A DNA stretch of 64,000 nucleotides from Candidatus Eremiobacterota bacterium (GCA_019235885.1 JAFAKB010000080.1:114302-178301), one strand, 5' to 3'. Shown: positions 1 to 8,854, numbered from the stretch's first letter. The notes: generated by a model from the sequence alone, not told the origin. Made by a program: numbers and translations.

Positions 1-72
1 GGCACCTCGCTGATCGTCTCGCTGCTCGCCGTCGCGCTGATCGCCAACGTCGGCCGCCACCGCACCGACTAG
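1..72 (+). CDS. C-terminal end of an FtsW/RodA-type membrane protein (partial)
   Basis: The window opens inside a gene read in frame 1, giving 23 residues up to a TAG at 70-72. The tail is a hydrophobic stretch (SLIVSLLAVALIANVG) followed by a short basic end. It resembles the last transmembrane helix of SEDS-family proteins (FtsW/RodA/SpoVE), where a Gly-Ser-Ser/Thr-Ser-Leu motif precedes the final helix. Those proteins polymerise peptidoglycan during division or elongation. The fragment is very short, so the family call is tentative. Another polytopic membrane protein is possible. Confidence 0.45.
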   Translation, partial: GTSLIVSLLAVALIANVGRHRTD

Positions 73-125
73 CCACCTTAGCAAAGGGGCGAGGCTAGGC
101 TTGCTGTAGTGGTTAGGATTGCACA

Positions 126-155
126 TATGGCAGTTATTGCGCTTATGGCAGTTAT
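126..155. repeat. Pair of 12-bp direct repeats, possible operator of the TA module
   Basis: TATGGCAGTTAT occurs exactly at 126-137 and again at 144-155, 18 bp from start to start. The pair lies 46 bp upstream of the antitoxin start and ends just before the leader that carries its Shine-Dalgarno sequence. Antitoxins often bind direct or inverted repeats in their own promoter, so an autoregulatory operator is the likely role. That role is inferred; only the repeat is seen. Confidence 0.45.
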
Positions 156-200
156 GCTGTACGATGTCATCTGACGAAAAACACCTCATGGGAGGCAAGC

Positions 201-647
201 ATGCCCTTAGTACGGCAGTCGGAGCCGATCGAAGCACGTCCCGATGAGCGGGCAGCTTTAGAAGAACTTCTGCGGCGGCTCTTTCGGGACAAGATCGTTC
301 CTCAACTGACCGCGCCCGATGAGCGGCCGGTCGATTTGCCGCACTCGCTCTATGAAGTGTTCAAACTGTCAGCGCCCATTCTTGTGCGGGGTGACATGGT
401 CTCGATCGTTCCCGTGCATAAACTGCTCACGACCCAGGAGGCAGCGCAATTACTTAACGTGTCGCGCGAATACGTTCGGCAACTGATCCGGGACGGCAAG
501 CTTCCGAGCGTAGACGTCGGCCGGCACCACAGGGTGCGTTTCTCCGATCTTATGGTTTATCGCGAACGGCGCGATGCGGATCGCCGGCGCGCGCTGGACT
601 CGATGACCGAGCTGGGTGTCGAAACGGGAAATTACTTCGAGGCGTAA
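201..647 (+). CDS. Excisionase-type HTH antitoxin of a PIN toxin-antitoxin pair
   Basis: This 148-aa protein carries a MerR/excisionase-like winged HTH at residues 75-122 (LLTTQEAAQLLNVSREYVRQ and the following basic wing). The first 70 residues are a separate region that may neutralise the toxin. The start is supported by GGGAGG at 190-195. It ends 9 nt before the PIN toxin reading frame, and this HTH-then-PIN order is a known type II TA arrangement. The partner toxin is frameshifted, so the antitoxin may now stand alone. Codon use is visibly less GC-rich than in flanking genes, which suggests acquisition by transfer. It probably represses its own promoter through the repeats at 126-155. Confidence 0.75.
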   Translation: MPLVRQSEPIEARPDERAALEELLRRLFRDKIVPQLTAPDERPVDLPHSLYEVFKLSAPILVRGDMVSIVPVHKLLTTQEAAQLLNVSREYVRQLIRDGKLPSVDVGRHHRVRFSDLMVYRERRDADRRRALDSMTELGVETGNYFEA

Positions 648-656
648 TCACAGACG

Positions 657-1234
657 GTGTTACCGGCCAATTTTCCGGTCGTATTGGATGCGTGCGTCAT
701 GTATCCAGCCGCGCTCCGCGACACGCTGCTGCGTGCCGCCGAGCGCGACCTCTACACCGTCCACTGGTCGGAACATATCCTAGAAGAACGGCGTCGCAAC
801 CTCATCGCTGACGGCCGAATGTCCGAGGTGCAGTGGGCACATCTGAGAGCCCAGCTCACAATAGCGTTCCCGTCGGCATTGGTTGTCGGCTTGAGTCCTT
901 GATTGCGTCGATGGCGAATGACGTGAACGATCGACACGTTACGGCCGCCGCCGTTCGATCTCGAGCTGAAGTAATCGTCACTGCAAACCTCCGGCACTTC
1001 CCTGACGCTGCACTGAAGCCGTATGCATGCGAGGCGAAGTCTCCCGACGACTTCCTTCTCGATCTCACTAGCATTAGTGCTAAAGCGATGTCGACGATTC
1101 TGCGCGAGCAGTTGACGGCGATCTCGCGAAAGGACCCGAACGCGACGATGGATCGACTCCTTCAGACGCTTACGAAACTCGGCGCTCCCGGCTTCGTGGA
1201 AACAATGCGCGCCGTTCTCAGCGCTACGGAGTAA
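657..1234 (+). pseudogene. PIN-domain toxin, interrupted by a frameshift near 890-905
   Basis: PIN domains are Mg-dependent ribonucleases that act as TA toxins. The first part (GTG at 657, stop at 900-902) has the opening motif VVLDACVMYP with the metal-binding Asp12. The second half continues in another frame, from about 898 to the TAA at 1232-1234. It contains the DRHVTAAAV segment and IVTANLRHFP, typical of the C-terminal half of the same family. Joining the frames after VVGL restores a normal PIN protein of about 190 aa, so one base appears missing near 897-900. No slippery heptamer is evident, so programmed frameshifting is unlikely. It is either a dead toxin or an assembly error. Confidence 0.75.
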
Positions 1235-1304
1235 GCAGACGCAACCCTCGGATCGGCGGCCGCCGGCGCGGCTGATTACGGTCACGCTCGCAGCGGCGTT
1301 TTTC

Positions 1305-3200
1305 TTGATTCCGCTGTATCCGGCGTTCATCACGCTGACCGGCGCGTCGGTTCCGGGCATCCTGGTCATGCCGCGGGCTGTGACGATCCTGCTGCTCGCG
1401 TTCTTGGCGGTCGTCGCAGTGCTGTGGATCGTGCTGCTGGTGTCCGCGCCGGCGGAGCCGTTGCCGACCGTGCCGGCCGTCGCGGCGTTCGTCTGCGCCG
1501 CGGCGCTCGCAGCCGCGCTCGGGTTCGATCCGCTCGGCGGCGCGCTGTTCGTCACGATACTCGCCGGCGGCGCGGTGTGGCATGCGACGATCGTGCGATT
1601 CGTTCGCGATCCGCAGACGATCAAGACGATTCTCGGCGCGTTCGTCGTGTCGGGTGCGCTCGCGTCGCTCGCTGCGATCACGATGGTGCTGTCGAAGACG
1701 CCGGCGGCGCTGTACACGATCGGGCACGGGCGCGCGATCGGGACGTTCGTCGTCCCCGGTGAGCTGGCCGGCTATCTGATCGTGTACGTTCCGGTAGCGT
1801 TCGCGGTCGCGCGCACAGGACTCGGTCTGCGCGCGCTCGCCTACGCCGGAGTCGCACTCGGCGGCGTGGCCTTTGTGCTGACGTTCTCGCGCGCAGGATG
1901 GATCGGGATGGCGGCGGCGATCGCGGCGTTCGTGCTGCTGCGCCGGCGCCGCAGCGGGGCGCGCTATGCGGTCGCGGTCATGGGTGCGGCGGTGATCCTC
2001 GTCGCGCTCGCGTTCAACGCGCACCACGATCCCTCGGAGAACTTCACCCGGCTTTCGATCTGGGAAGCCGCGCTGCGGACGGTGGAGCGCTTCCCGCTCT
2101 CCGGCGCCGGCCCGTTCGACTTCGCGCACGTCTACCCGATCGTTCGCATGCCGGGCGGCGAGCCGGTCGCGCTGCACGCGCACAGCATCGTGCTGACGAT
2201 CGCGGCGGAGACCGGCTTGATCGGGATCGCGGCGCTGTGCTTCGGCTGGTGGCGCTTCGTCGTCGCGCTGCGCGGTCGGCTGCAGCCCGAAACCGATCTC
2301 GCGCGCGTCGCGGCCGCCATCGCCGCCGGGCTCGCCGGCACGTGGATTCAAGGCCTGATCGACACGGTGACGGTCGTGATCTTCGGCCTCTGGCTGCCGT
2401 TCATGGCGCTCGCGCTCGCCTGCGCGGGGGACGGACGGCGCGAGTCGGCGCTGCCCGCCCACGCGCCGCCCCGCGTGCTCGCCTCCCGCATCGCCGCAGT
2501 CGCCGTCGTGGCGCTCGGGCTTGTCTGCGCATTCGTTCAAACTGCGTCCGACGCGGTGTACGCGAGCGCGGCGTCGCCGCGTTCGGTCCCCGCGCATCTG
2601 CCGCAGCAGCTGGGCACGCGCTGGTACGCAGCGCTGGAGCGCGTTGCCCCGCTCCCGTTCGTCGAAGAAGTCATGGCCGACGACGCGCTCAGGCGCGGCG
2701 ATCTCACGGCGGCCGCCGCGCATGCCGCGCGGCTGCATGACGGCGCGCTGCGCAGCGATCTCGAGGCGCGCATCGCCGCCGCGCAAGGGCACGACGGCGA
2801 AGCGATCCGGCTGTTTCTGCGCGCGGGCGACGCCGAAGCGGTCCAGCCGTTCGTCGCCACGTGGTCGCAACGGGGGAGGATTCGCGACGCCTACGCGCTG
2901 GAGCTCCGGCTGCGCGACCGGCTCGCCGCCGACGAGACGCGGCCCAACGCGCTCGCCGAGAGCTGGTGGCGGCTGGGGTGTCTGGCGACCCAGCTTGGTG
3001 ACGCGCGGGAAGGCGCCGCCGACTATGAGCGCGCGATCGTCCTTGCGCCGCTGAACACGAAGTACCTGAGCGACGCGGGCGCGCTGGCGCAGGCGCGCGG
3101 TGACGCGAACGGCGCCGCCTCGTACTTCGCCCGCGCGCGCGAGATCGACCCGTCCGGCGCGACGCTCGACGCCTCCGGCGAGCGCTGCCCGCGGAACTGA
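1305..3200 (+). CDS. O-antigen ligase-like membrane protein with C-terminal TPR region; start uncertain
   Basis: The first 400 or so residues are a string of hydrophobic helices with the Wzy_C-type motif FSRAGWIG. After a last helix (about 390-410) comes a soluble Ala-rich region with TPR-like repeats. This resembles O-antigen ligase/polymerase family proteins with a TPR tail, which move or polymerise surface glycans at the membrane. The only conventional start is TTG 1305, which falls inside the first hydrophobic helix and has no ribosome-binding site. Reading in frame upstream gives a plausible polar N-terminus (from about 1233) but no ATG, GTG or TTG. The true 5' end may have been lost at the junction with the TA module, or translation starts at CTG 1272. 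Confidence 0.65.
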   Translation: MIPLYPAFITLTGASVPGILVMPRAVTILLLAFLAVVAVLWIVLLVSAPAEPLPTVPAVAAFVCAAALAAALGFDPLGGALFVTILAGGAVWHATIVRFVRDPQTIKTILGAFVVSGALASLAAITMVLSKTPAALYTIGHGRAIGTFVVPGELAGYLIVYVPVAFAVARTGLGLRALAYAGVALGGVAFVLTFSRAGWIGMAAAIAAFVLLRRRRSGARYAVAVMGAAVILVALAFNAHHDPSENFTRLSIWEAALRTVERFPLSGAGPFDFAHVYPIVRMPGGEPVALHAHSIVLTIAAETGLIGIAALCFGWWRFVVALRGRLQPETDLARVAAAIAAGLAGTWIQGLIDTVTVVIFGLWLPFMALALACAGDGRRESALPAHAPPRVLASRIAAVAVVALGLVCAFVQTASDAVYASAASPRSVPAHLPQQLGTRWYAALERVAPLPFVEEVMADDALRRGDLTAAAAHAARLHDGALRSDLEARIAAAQGHDGEAIRLFLRAGDAEAVQPFVATWSQRGRIRDAYALELRLRDRLAADETRPNALAESWWRLGCLATQLGDAREGAADYERAIVLAPLNTKYLSDAGALAQARGDANGAASYFARAREIDPSGATLDASGERCPRN

Positions 3201-3234
3201 AACCACTGCCTCGGATGCGACGTATGGTAGGGCG

Positions 3235-3936
3235 ATGGGCGCGAGACACGGCCGCCTCCTGAGCGAGACGCGCTGCGAGAGCGTCGACGTCGCGGAGATC
3301 GCGTACGACGCCGAGACCGTGCTGCGCGACCACTGCCACGAGCGCGCCTACCTCTCCGTGCTGCTGGACGGCGCGTACACCGAATTGCGCCAAGGCTCGC
3401 CGCGCTACTGCACGCCCGGAACGGTGATCGTGCACCCGTCCGGCGAGGTGCACGCCGATTACTTCGTCGCCGGCGGGCGCTGCGTCAACTTCGAATTTGC
3501 CGGCGGTCTCGGCGACTCGCAAAAAGAGCTCATGCGCGCGGTGCGCGCGACGCATCCGAGCTTTCAATCGGCTATCGCTGCCGTACTGCGCGAACGCGAC
3601 GGCGACGCAGCGCACGAAACGCCCGCCGGGCTCGCGCGCGTCCTGCGCGAGTTCCCCTGGGTCGCCGCCGTGCCGCTTACGGCGGCGGCGGAGCTCGCGG
3701 GGATGCATCCGGCGCACTTCGCGCGCGCGTTTCGCGCCCACGTCGGGCTGACGCCCGGCCGCTATCGGCGCCGCGAGCGCGTCCGCGCGGCATCGTGCCT
3801 GCTGCTCGACACACCGGCGTCGCTCGCCGAGATCGCGCACGCGTGCGGCTTTAGCGATCAGAGCCATCTGACCAACGTCTTCCGCGAGACGGCCGGCGTT
3901 CCGCCGAAGCGCTACCGCGGCGCCTTCGCGCGCTAA
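3235..3936 (+). CDS. AraC-family transcriptional regulator
   Basis: This 233-aa protein has an N-terminal cupin-like sensor region (HCHERAYLSVLLDG, GTVIVHPSGEVHADY) and a C-terminal double HTH covering roughly residues 135-230. The second HTH has the AraC signature IAHACGFSDQSHLTNVFRE ending in G-x-PPKRYR. The frame is open further upstream, but ATG 3235 avoids overlap with the preceding gene. The ligand is unknown. It stands between unrelated genes, so its targets cannot be read from context; the following protease gene starts only 43 bp later on the same strand. Confidence 0.85.
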   Translation: MGARHGRLLSETRCESVDVAEIAYDAETVLRDHCHERAYLSVLLDGAYTELRQGSPRYCTPGTVIVHPSGEVHADYFVAGGRCVNFEFAGGLGDSQKELMRAVRATHPSFQSAIAAVLRERDGDAAHETPAGLARVLREFPWVAAVPLTAAAELAGMHPAHFARAFRAHVGLTPGRYRRRERVRAASCLLLDTPASLAEIAHACGFSDQSHLTNVFRETAGVPPKRYRGAFAR

Positions 3937-3979
3937 ATTTTTCCAAGACGCGGTCGGCGAGCGGCGCTAGGATGCTGCC

Positions 3980-5878
3980 ATGCCGGTTCTTCCGCTGCTG
4001 GCCGCCGCCGCGTTCATCGGCGCCGGCGCATCACCTCCGCCCGCATGCGCCTCGGCGCGCGCGCTCTTCGCCGGCGTCCGCGCGCACACGGGCGGCAAGG
4101 CCTGGGACACGGCGAAAGAGCTGGTCGCCGACGGCACCGGCTACGGCGAAGGCTTGCCGGGCCGCACGCATCTCGCGATCGACCTGACCAGCGGCGCCAC
4201 CGCGACCACCGACGACCTCGGCATCGCGCAGCAGCGCATTATCTCGTCAGCCGGCGAGACGTGGAAGCAAGACGTCACGCAGGGCGTTCACCGGCTCGAC
4301 GCGCCCGACGCGCGCGCGAAAGCACGGACCGACGCGTACCTCGCGCGCCGCGGCTACTTCCGGCCCGCGACGGATCCCGCGTCGTTCGCGTGTCTCGGCG
4401 ACGTGGTCGAAGACGGCCGCGCGCTCCGCCGCGTGCGCATTACTCCGCGCGGCGGACGCGCCGTCACCGTGTGGGTCGATCCGGCGGCGTACGTCGTCGT
4501 GCGCACGCAGCAGCAGGCGCCGACGCACCTTGAAACCGTGCACTACGGCGCGTATCGCGCCACGGCCGGACTGCTGCTTCCCTATGAGATCATCGAAACC
4601 GGCAGTGCGCCGGAAGAGACGGTCTTGCGTTCCATCCACGCGTATCGCGTGCTGGCAGCCGCGAACCCCGGCGACTTCGCGCGCCCGCCCGATTCGGCGA
4701 ATCAGCGCATCACCACCGGCGCAGCGTTCACGCAAGTGCCGACCGACGACGGCAGCGGCGCACCGGTCGTCGAAGCGTACGTCGACGGCCACGGGCCGCT
4801 GCCGTTCATCCTGGACACCGGCGGCCACGCGATCCTCACCGCCGGCGCGGCGAAACAGCTCGGACTCCTCGCGAAGGGCGGCGGCGTTTCGGGCGGCGCC
4901 GGTGAAGGGACGATCAGCGAACAGTTCGCGCGCGTGCGCAGCCTGCGCATCGGCGATGCGGAGATCAGCGATTTTCCGATGTTCGTGATCCCGTACGGCC
5001 CCGAGTTCTCGAATCGCGGCCCCGGCAAAACACCGCTGGCCGGGATCCTCGGACTCGAAGTGTTCGAGCGCTTTGCGGTGACGATCGACTACGGGCGGCA
5101 CACGCTGCGGCTGCAAACGCCGCAAAGCTACGTTCCGGCCGCCGGCGACGTCGTGGTGCCGCTGCTGTTTCAGGACGACATGCCGCTTGCGTACGCGAGC
5201 GCCGACGGCGCGCGGGGGCTCTTCGGCGTCGACACCGGCAACAGCGGGCGGCCGTTCTTGTTCGGCGACTTCGTGCGGCACCACGGCTCGTTGCAGCGCT
5301 ACGACGCCGGCGCGGCGTCGCAAAGCTTCGGGACCGGCGGGTCGGTTTCGTCGACCTCGCACCGCTTGCGAGACCTCGAGTTCGGCGGCCTGGTGATGCA
5401 CAAGTTCGTGACCGACTTCGTCGTGCAGCAGAAGGGCTCGTTCTCGTCGCGCACCGAAGCGGGAAACATCGGTCATGACGTGCTGTCCCAGTTCACGCTG
5501 ACGACCGACTACCGGCGCGGGCGCATGTACCTGCACCGCGAGCCCGGTGCGCCGCTGCCGGTCTATACCCGAACCGGCTTCGCCGGTGCCTCGCGTGACA
5601 AACAAGGGCGAATCGTCTTCGGAAGCGCGGTTCCCGGATCGCCGGTCGCCGAAGCGGGGCTGGTGAAAGGCGACGTGATCCTCACGCTCGACGGCATTCC
5701 GTCGCAAAGCATCACGCCGGCCCAGCTCTTCGCGCTTTCGCGCCGAGAGGTCGGCACGACGCTGCGCCTGACGGTGCAGCACGAGGGGGAGCAGCGCGAG
5801 GTCACGCTGATCCGGCGCGAGCTGCTGTGCAACGCCGGCGCACAGCCGTGCGGCGCCTGGATCAGCGCCGCGCGGTAG
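3980..5878 (+). CDS. Secreted retropepsin-like aspartyl protease with C-terminal PDZ domain
   Basis: This 632-aa protein starts with a signal peptide (about residues 1-24). Two aspartyl-protease lobes follow, with catalytic motifs FILDTGG (Asp279) and FGVDTGN (Asp418). A PDZ domain fills about residues 540-625 (GSPVAEAGLVKGDVILTLDG). A pepsin-like enzyme built from two retropepsin-type lobes plus PDZ matches a bacterial periplasmic family of unknown substrate. Residues 25-250 form an additional region, partly like the outer-membrane-lipoprotein-type beta folds seen in such proteins. Location is predicted to be the periplasm or cell surface. No partner genes are evident. Confidence 0.8.
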   Translation: MPVLPLLAAAAFIGAGASPPPACASARALFAGVRAHTGGKAWDTAKELVADGTGYGEGLPGRTHLAIDLTSGATATTDDLGIAQQRIISSAGETWKQDVTQGVHRLDAPDARAKARTDAYLARRGYFRPATDPASFACLGDVVEDGRALRRVRITPRGGRAVTVWVDPAAYVVVRTQQQAPTHLETVHYGAYRATAGLLLPYEIIETGSAPEETVLRSIHAYRVLAAANPGDFARPPDSANQRITTGAAFTQVPTDDGSGAPVVEAYVDGHGPLPFILDTGGHAILTAGAAKQLGLLAKGGGVSGGAGEGTISEQFARVRSLRIGDAEISDFPMFVIPYGPEFSNRGPGKTPLAGILGLEVFERFAVTIDYGRHTLRLQTPQSYVPAAGDVVVPLLFQDDMPLAYASADGARGLFGVDTGNSGRPFLFGDFVRHHGSLQRYDAGAASQSFGTGGSVSSTSHRLRDLEFGGLVMHKFVTDFVVQQKGSFSSRTEAGNIGHDVLSQFTLTTDYRRGRMYLHREPGAPLPVYTRTGFAGASRDKQGRIVFGSAVPGSPVAEAGLVKGDVILTLDGIPSQSITPAQLFALSRREVGTTLRLTVQHEGEQREVTLIRRELLCNAGAQPCGAWISAAR

Positions 5879-5885
5879 CGCAACG

Positions 5886-6335
5886 TTACGGGCGAGCGAT
5901 GTGCCACACGCCGCCGAACGCGTTGACGCCGTCGCCGTTCGTTTGGCCGGCGGCCGTGTCGAACGCGAACGTGTAGAGCGCACGCGTCTTGTAGGCGAGC
6001 TGCGTCGAGCCGTCGCCGCGCACGAACGACGTCCACGGTGAGGGCAGCGTCGTGCCCGCGGCGACCGTGACGGGCGGCCAGTTCTGTGCGCAGGTTCCGC
6101 TGCAGGTCGAGGCGTTCGGGGTGCCGAGGTCGGCGTCGAACACGTACACCGTGCGGTTGTTGGAGTTGACGAACCCGGCGCTGCCGGCGAGCTGCATCGT
6201 CGCGAGCGGCTGGGTCGCGGGCGGGCTGGAAGGGTTGGACGGCGGCGGGCCGCCGTAGCCTCCGGTGGAGCCTCCGCCGCCGCACGCGGCGAGCGTGCTC
6301 GCGAGGAGCATCGAGGCGAAAAGCTGTCTGATCAT
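5886..6335 (-). CDS. Lipoprotein with secreted repeat (COG4315 type)
   Basis: This 149-aa protein opens with a lipoprotein signal ending in LAAC (Cys18), followed by a Gly-rich linker. The mature part carries the small repeat of secreted lipoproteins: NRTVYVFDAD, then STCSGTCAQNWPPV, and later TRALYTFAFDTAAGQTNGDG with a C-terminal GGVWHIARP. The paired Cys in CSGTC are typical of this family. No biochemical function is established for it. It converges on the protease gene with 7 bp between the stop codons. Confidence 0.8.
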   Translation of the reverse strand: MIRQLFASMLLASTLAACGGGGSTGGYGGPPPSNPSSPPATQPLATMQLAGSAGFVNSNNRTVYVFDADLGTPNASTCSGTCAQNWPPVTVAAGTTLPSPWTSFVRGDGSTQLAYKTRALYTFAFDTAAGQTNGDGVNAFGGVWHIARP

Positions 6336-6456
6336 GCCGCGACGCTATCTGCCCGGCGTGAAGCGCCGCTGAGCGCGCGCCTCGCGAAGTTTCAGGAAGT
6401 CCTCACCCGCGCACGCGCATGGGATCGCGCCGCCGCCGTGAAAGGGCGGCCCAGCC

Positions 6457-7614
6457 GTGCTTCCGTCCGACCTCGTCTGCTCGCGCGACCCCGAGCACCG
6501 GTTTTCGCCGGCGCAGCTGCACACGCTCTGCCCGCACGACGCGGCGCCGCTGCTGGTGCGCTATCCGCCGGCGTCTCTGCGCCGCGACGCGCTTGCGAGC
6601 CGGCCGTGGTCGATGTGGCGGTATCACGAGATGCTGCCCGTCGAAAACGTGACCGAAGCGATCACGCTCGGCGAGGGCGCGACGCCGTTGATCCCGCTGC
6701 CGCGGCTTGCCGCGAAGTTGCGATTCGACGGTGCGCTGTACGCGAAGGACGAAGCGCAGAACCCGACCGCTTCGTTCAAGTCGCGCGGCATGTCGGTCGC
6801 GGTGACCGCGGCGCGCCGGCTCGGCGTTCGGGCGCTCGTCGCGCCGAGCGCGGGCAACGCCGGCGGCGCGCTCGCCGCCTACGGCGCGCGCGCCGGGATT
6901 CCGGTGCGTGTGTTCGTGCCGCGCGACACGCCGCCGACGCTCGTCGAAGAGATGCGCACGTTCGGCGCCGGCGTCGAGCTCGTGGACGGGCTCATCGACG
7001 ACGCGGGCCGTTCCGCCGCCGCCTACGCCGCCGAGACGGGCGCGTTCAACGTCGCGACGTTGCGCGAGCCGTATCGCGTCGAGGGGAAGAAGACGATGGC
7101 GTACGAGCTGGTCGAACGCCTCGGCGAGGTTCCCGGCACGATCGTCTACGGCACCGGCGGCGGGACGGGCGTCATCGGCATGTGGAAGGCGTTCGCCGAG
7201 CTGGAAGCGCTCGGATGGATCGGCTCGCAGCGCCCGAAGCTCGTCAGCGTCCAGTCCGAAGGCTGCGCGCCGATCGTGCGCGCGTTCGAATCCGGCGCGC
7301 AGACCGCAACGCGCTTCGAAAACGCGTCGACCGCCGCTTGGGGGATGCGCGTTCCGACCGCCCTCGGGGACCGCCTGATCCTGGCGGCGCTGCGCGCCTC
7401 CGGCGGCACCGCCGTCGCGGTCTCCGAGGCGTCGATCCGGGACGGCATGCACGCGCTGCGCGCCCTCGAAGGCGCCGACGCGTCCGAAGAAGGTGGTGCC
7501 ACCGCGGCCGCGCTGCAGCACCTGATCGCGCAAGGCGCTGCGCTGCCGCCGCCGATCGTCCTTTTCAACACCGGCAGCGCGCTGAAGTACGCGCCGCGCG
7601 CGCAGGACTCGTAG
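6457..7614 (+). CDS. thrC: Threonine synthase
   Basis: This 385-aa PLP enzyme converts O-phosphohomoserine to threonine and phosphate. The PLP lysine is Lys108 in the TASFKSRGM motif, and the phosphate-binding glycine loop is GTGGGTGVIGMWKAF. The N-terminus (CSRDPEHRF ... LCPHD) has the paired cysteines common in this class of threonine synthases. Length fits the family. It stands alone here, without hom or thrB nearby. The start ATG is the first in the frame consistent with the family N-terminus. Confidence 0.85.
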   Translation: MLPSDLVCSRDPEHRFSPAQLHTLCPHDAAPLLVRYPPASLRRDALASRPWSMWRYHEMLPVENVTEAITLGEGATPLIPLPRLAAKLRFDGALYAKDEAQNPTASFKSRGMSVAVTAARRLGVRALVAPSAGNAGGALAAYGARAGIPVRVFVPRDTPPTLVEEMRTFGAGVELVDGLIDDAGRSAAAYAAETGAFNVATLREPYRVEGKKTMAYELVERLGEVPGTIVYGTGGGTGVIGMWKAFAELEALGWIGSQRPKLVSVQSEGCAPIVRAFESGAQTATRFENASTAAWGMRVPTALGDRLILAALRASGGTAVAVSEASIRDGMHALRALEGADASEEGGATAAALQHLIAQGAALPPPIVLFNTGSALKYAPRAQDS

Positions 7615-7620
7615 CCCGGT

Positions 7621-8004
7621 TCAGCCGCTTTCGCGGTGAACCGGCCGCCGCGCGGCGACGCTCACGATGTCGAACACTAGCGCCGCTTCGGCGGCGGCGA
7701 TCGTCGCGCCGATCGCCCAGTGGACGTGCAGCCCGGCGGCGACGAACGCCAGGATCGCCGCTGCCAGGTAGGTGGCCGCGACGCTGACCTCGACCCGTGC
7801 CGTCTCGCGGTTCGCCGCGAAGGCGCGCCGCAAGTTCAAGAACGCCGCCACGGCGGCGACCCCCAGCACCAGGACCGCGAAGAGACGGTTCCGCGCCAGC
7901 AGTTCGAGCACGATGTTGCCCCCCGCCGCGACCAGGATCGCAATGACGGTCAGCCAGGCGATCTCGGCGACGCGGCTGTCTTTCACGGCTCTCGACGGTT
8001 CCAC
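7621..8004 (-). CDS. Small integral membrane protein, unknown function
   Basis: This 127-aa protein has about four hydrophobic segments (residues 15-35, 40-58, 74-93, 96-117) separated by short basic loops (NLRRAF, ARRPVHRE). No catalytic motif is visible and I do not recognise the family. It converges on thrC with 6 bp between the stop codons and is divergent from the methyltransferase gene 20 bp away, so the two may share a promoter region. Confidence 0.6.
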   Translation of the reverse strand: MEPSRAVKDSRVAEIAWLTVIAILVAAGGNIVLELLARNRLFAVLVLGVAAVAAFLNLRRAFAANRETARVEVSVAATYLAAAILAFVAAGLHVHWAIGATIAAAEAALVFDIVSVAARRPVHRESG

Positions 8005-8024
8005 GGGGCGGGCCGGACTCCGCC

Positions 8025-8843
8025 GTGGAAGGCGCCGCCGTGCCCACCGAGCTCAGCTCGCACAACCCCCGGCTCGTCCTCGTCCGCAACCTGCTCGCCC
8101 CGGCCGGCCGGCGCGAGCAGCAGCGCTTCATCGCCGAAGGGCCGACGCTGCTCGACGAGGCCGGCCGCAGCGGGCTGCACCCGATCGAGGTCTACGCGAC
8201 CGGCAAAGGCATCGAGGCGGGCCGCACCTTCGTGGAGCGCTATGAAGCGGCCGGGATCCCGGTCTTTCGGGTGGCCGACCCGGCGTTCGCGCGCATCTCC
8301 GACGTGGCTACCGCCTCCGGGTTGCTGGGCGTCTTCGCCATGCCGCCCGGCACCGCCGAACACGTGGTCGCGCGTCCGGGCCGGGTGTTGCTGCTGGCCG
8401 GCGTCAACGATCCGGGGAACGCGGGGACGCTGGTGCGCTCGGCAGAGGCGTTCGGCGCGGCCGGGGTGCTGTTCGGCCGCGGCGGCGCCGACCCGTGGGG
8501 TCCGAAGGTCGTGCGCGCCGCGATGGGCTCGCTGTTTCGGCTTCCGGTCGCTTCGTGCGAGCCGGCGCAGGCGGTCGCGCTGGCGGCGGCGTCCGGGCGG
8601 CCGCTCGTCGCCGCCGACGTGGACGGCGAGGACCTGGCCGTCGTGGGGATTCCGCCGAACGCGATGATCGCCGTCGGCAACGAGCGGCGGGGGGTGCGGG
8701 ACTGGCTGCCGAGTTGGGACCGGGCGGTGCGGATTCGCCAGCGGGAAGCAATCGAGAGTCTGAATGCGGCCGTCGCCGGCAGCATCGTCCTGTACGAGGC
8801 GGCGCGCTGTCAAGAGCTTTGTCAAGCCGCCGAAAAAGCCTGA
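8025..8843 (+). CDS. SpoU/TrmH-family RNA 2'-O-methyltransferase
   Basis: This 272-aa SPOUT enzyme is predicted to methylate a ribose 2'-OH in rRNA or tRNA using S-adenosylmethionine. An N-terminal substrate-binding domain (about 1-105) is followed by the trefoil-knot domain with motif 1 (NDPGNAGTLVRSAEAFGA), motif 2 (MIAVGNERRGV) and motif 3 (ESLNAAVAGSIVLYEA). A spoU-like gene upstream of pheST is a familiar arrangement in Gram-positive-type genomes. An ATG-like alternative start lies slightly inside (TELSSHNPRL). The exact target nucleotide cannot be told from sequence. Confidence 0.8.
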   Translation: MEGAAVPTELSSHNPRLVLVRNLLAPAGRREQQRFIAEGPTLLDEAGRSGLHPIEVYATGKGIEAGRTFVERYEAAGIPVFRVADPAFARISDVATASGLLGVFAMPPGTAEHVVARPGRVLLLAGVNDPGNAGTLVRSAEAFGAAGVLFGRGGADPWGPKVVRAAMGSLFRLPVASCEPAQAVALAAASGRPLVAADVDGEDLAVVGIPPNAMIAVGNERRGVRDWLPSWDRAVRIRQREAIESLNAAVAGSIVLYEAARCQELCQAAEKA

Positions 8844-8854
8844 TCTGTCAAGAC

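Noticed and set aside
890..905. Programmed ribosomal frameshift in the PIN toxin
   Set aside because: No slippery heptamer or downstream pseudoknot is visible; a one-base loss explains the break more simply.
752..1717. Minus-strand 321-aa frame opposite the PIN toxin and ligase start
   Set aside because: Its composition changes abruptly at the gene boundary on the other strand and it shows no domain; it is an antisense shadow.
1224..3206. Long minus-strand open frame opposite the ligase-like gene
   Set aside because: It is Arg/Asp/Ala-rich, typical of antisense translation in high-GC DNA, with no domain, while the plus strand encodes a coherent membrane protein.
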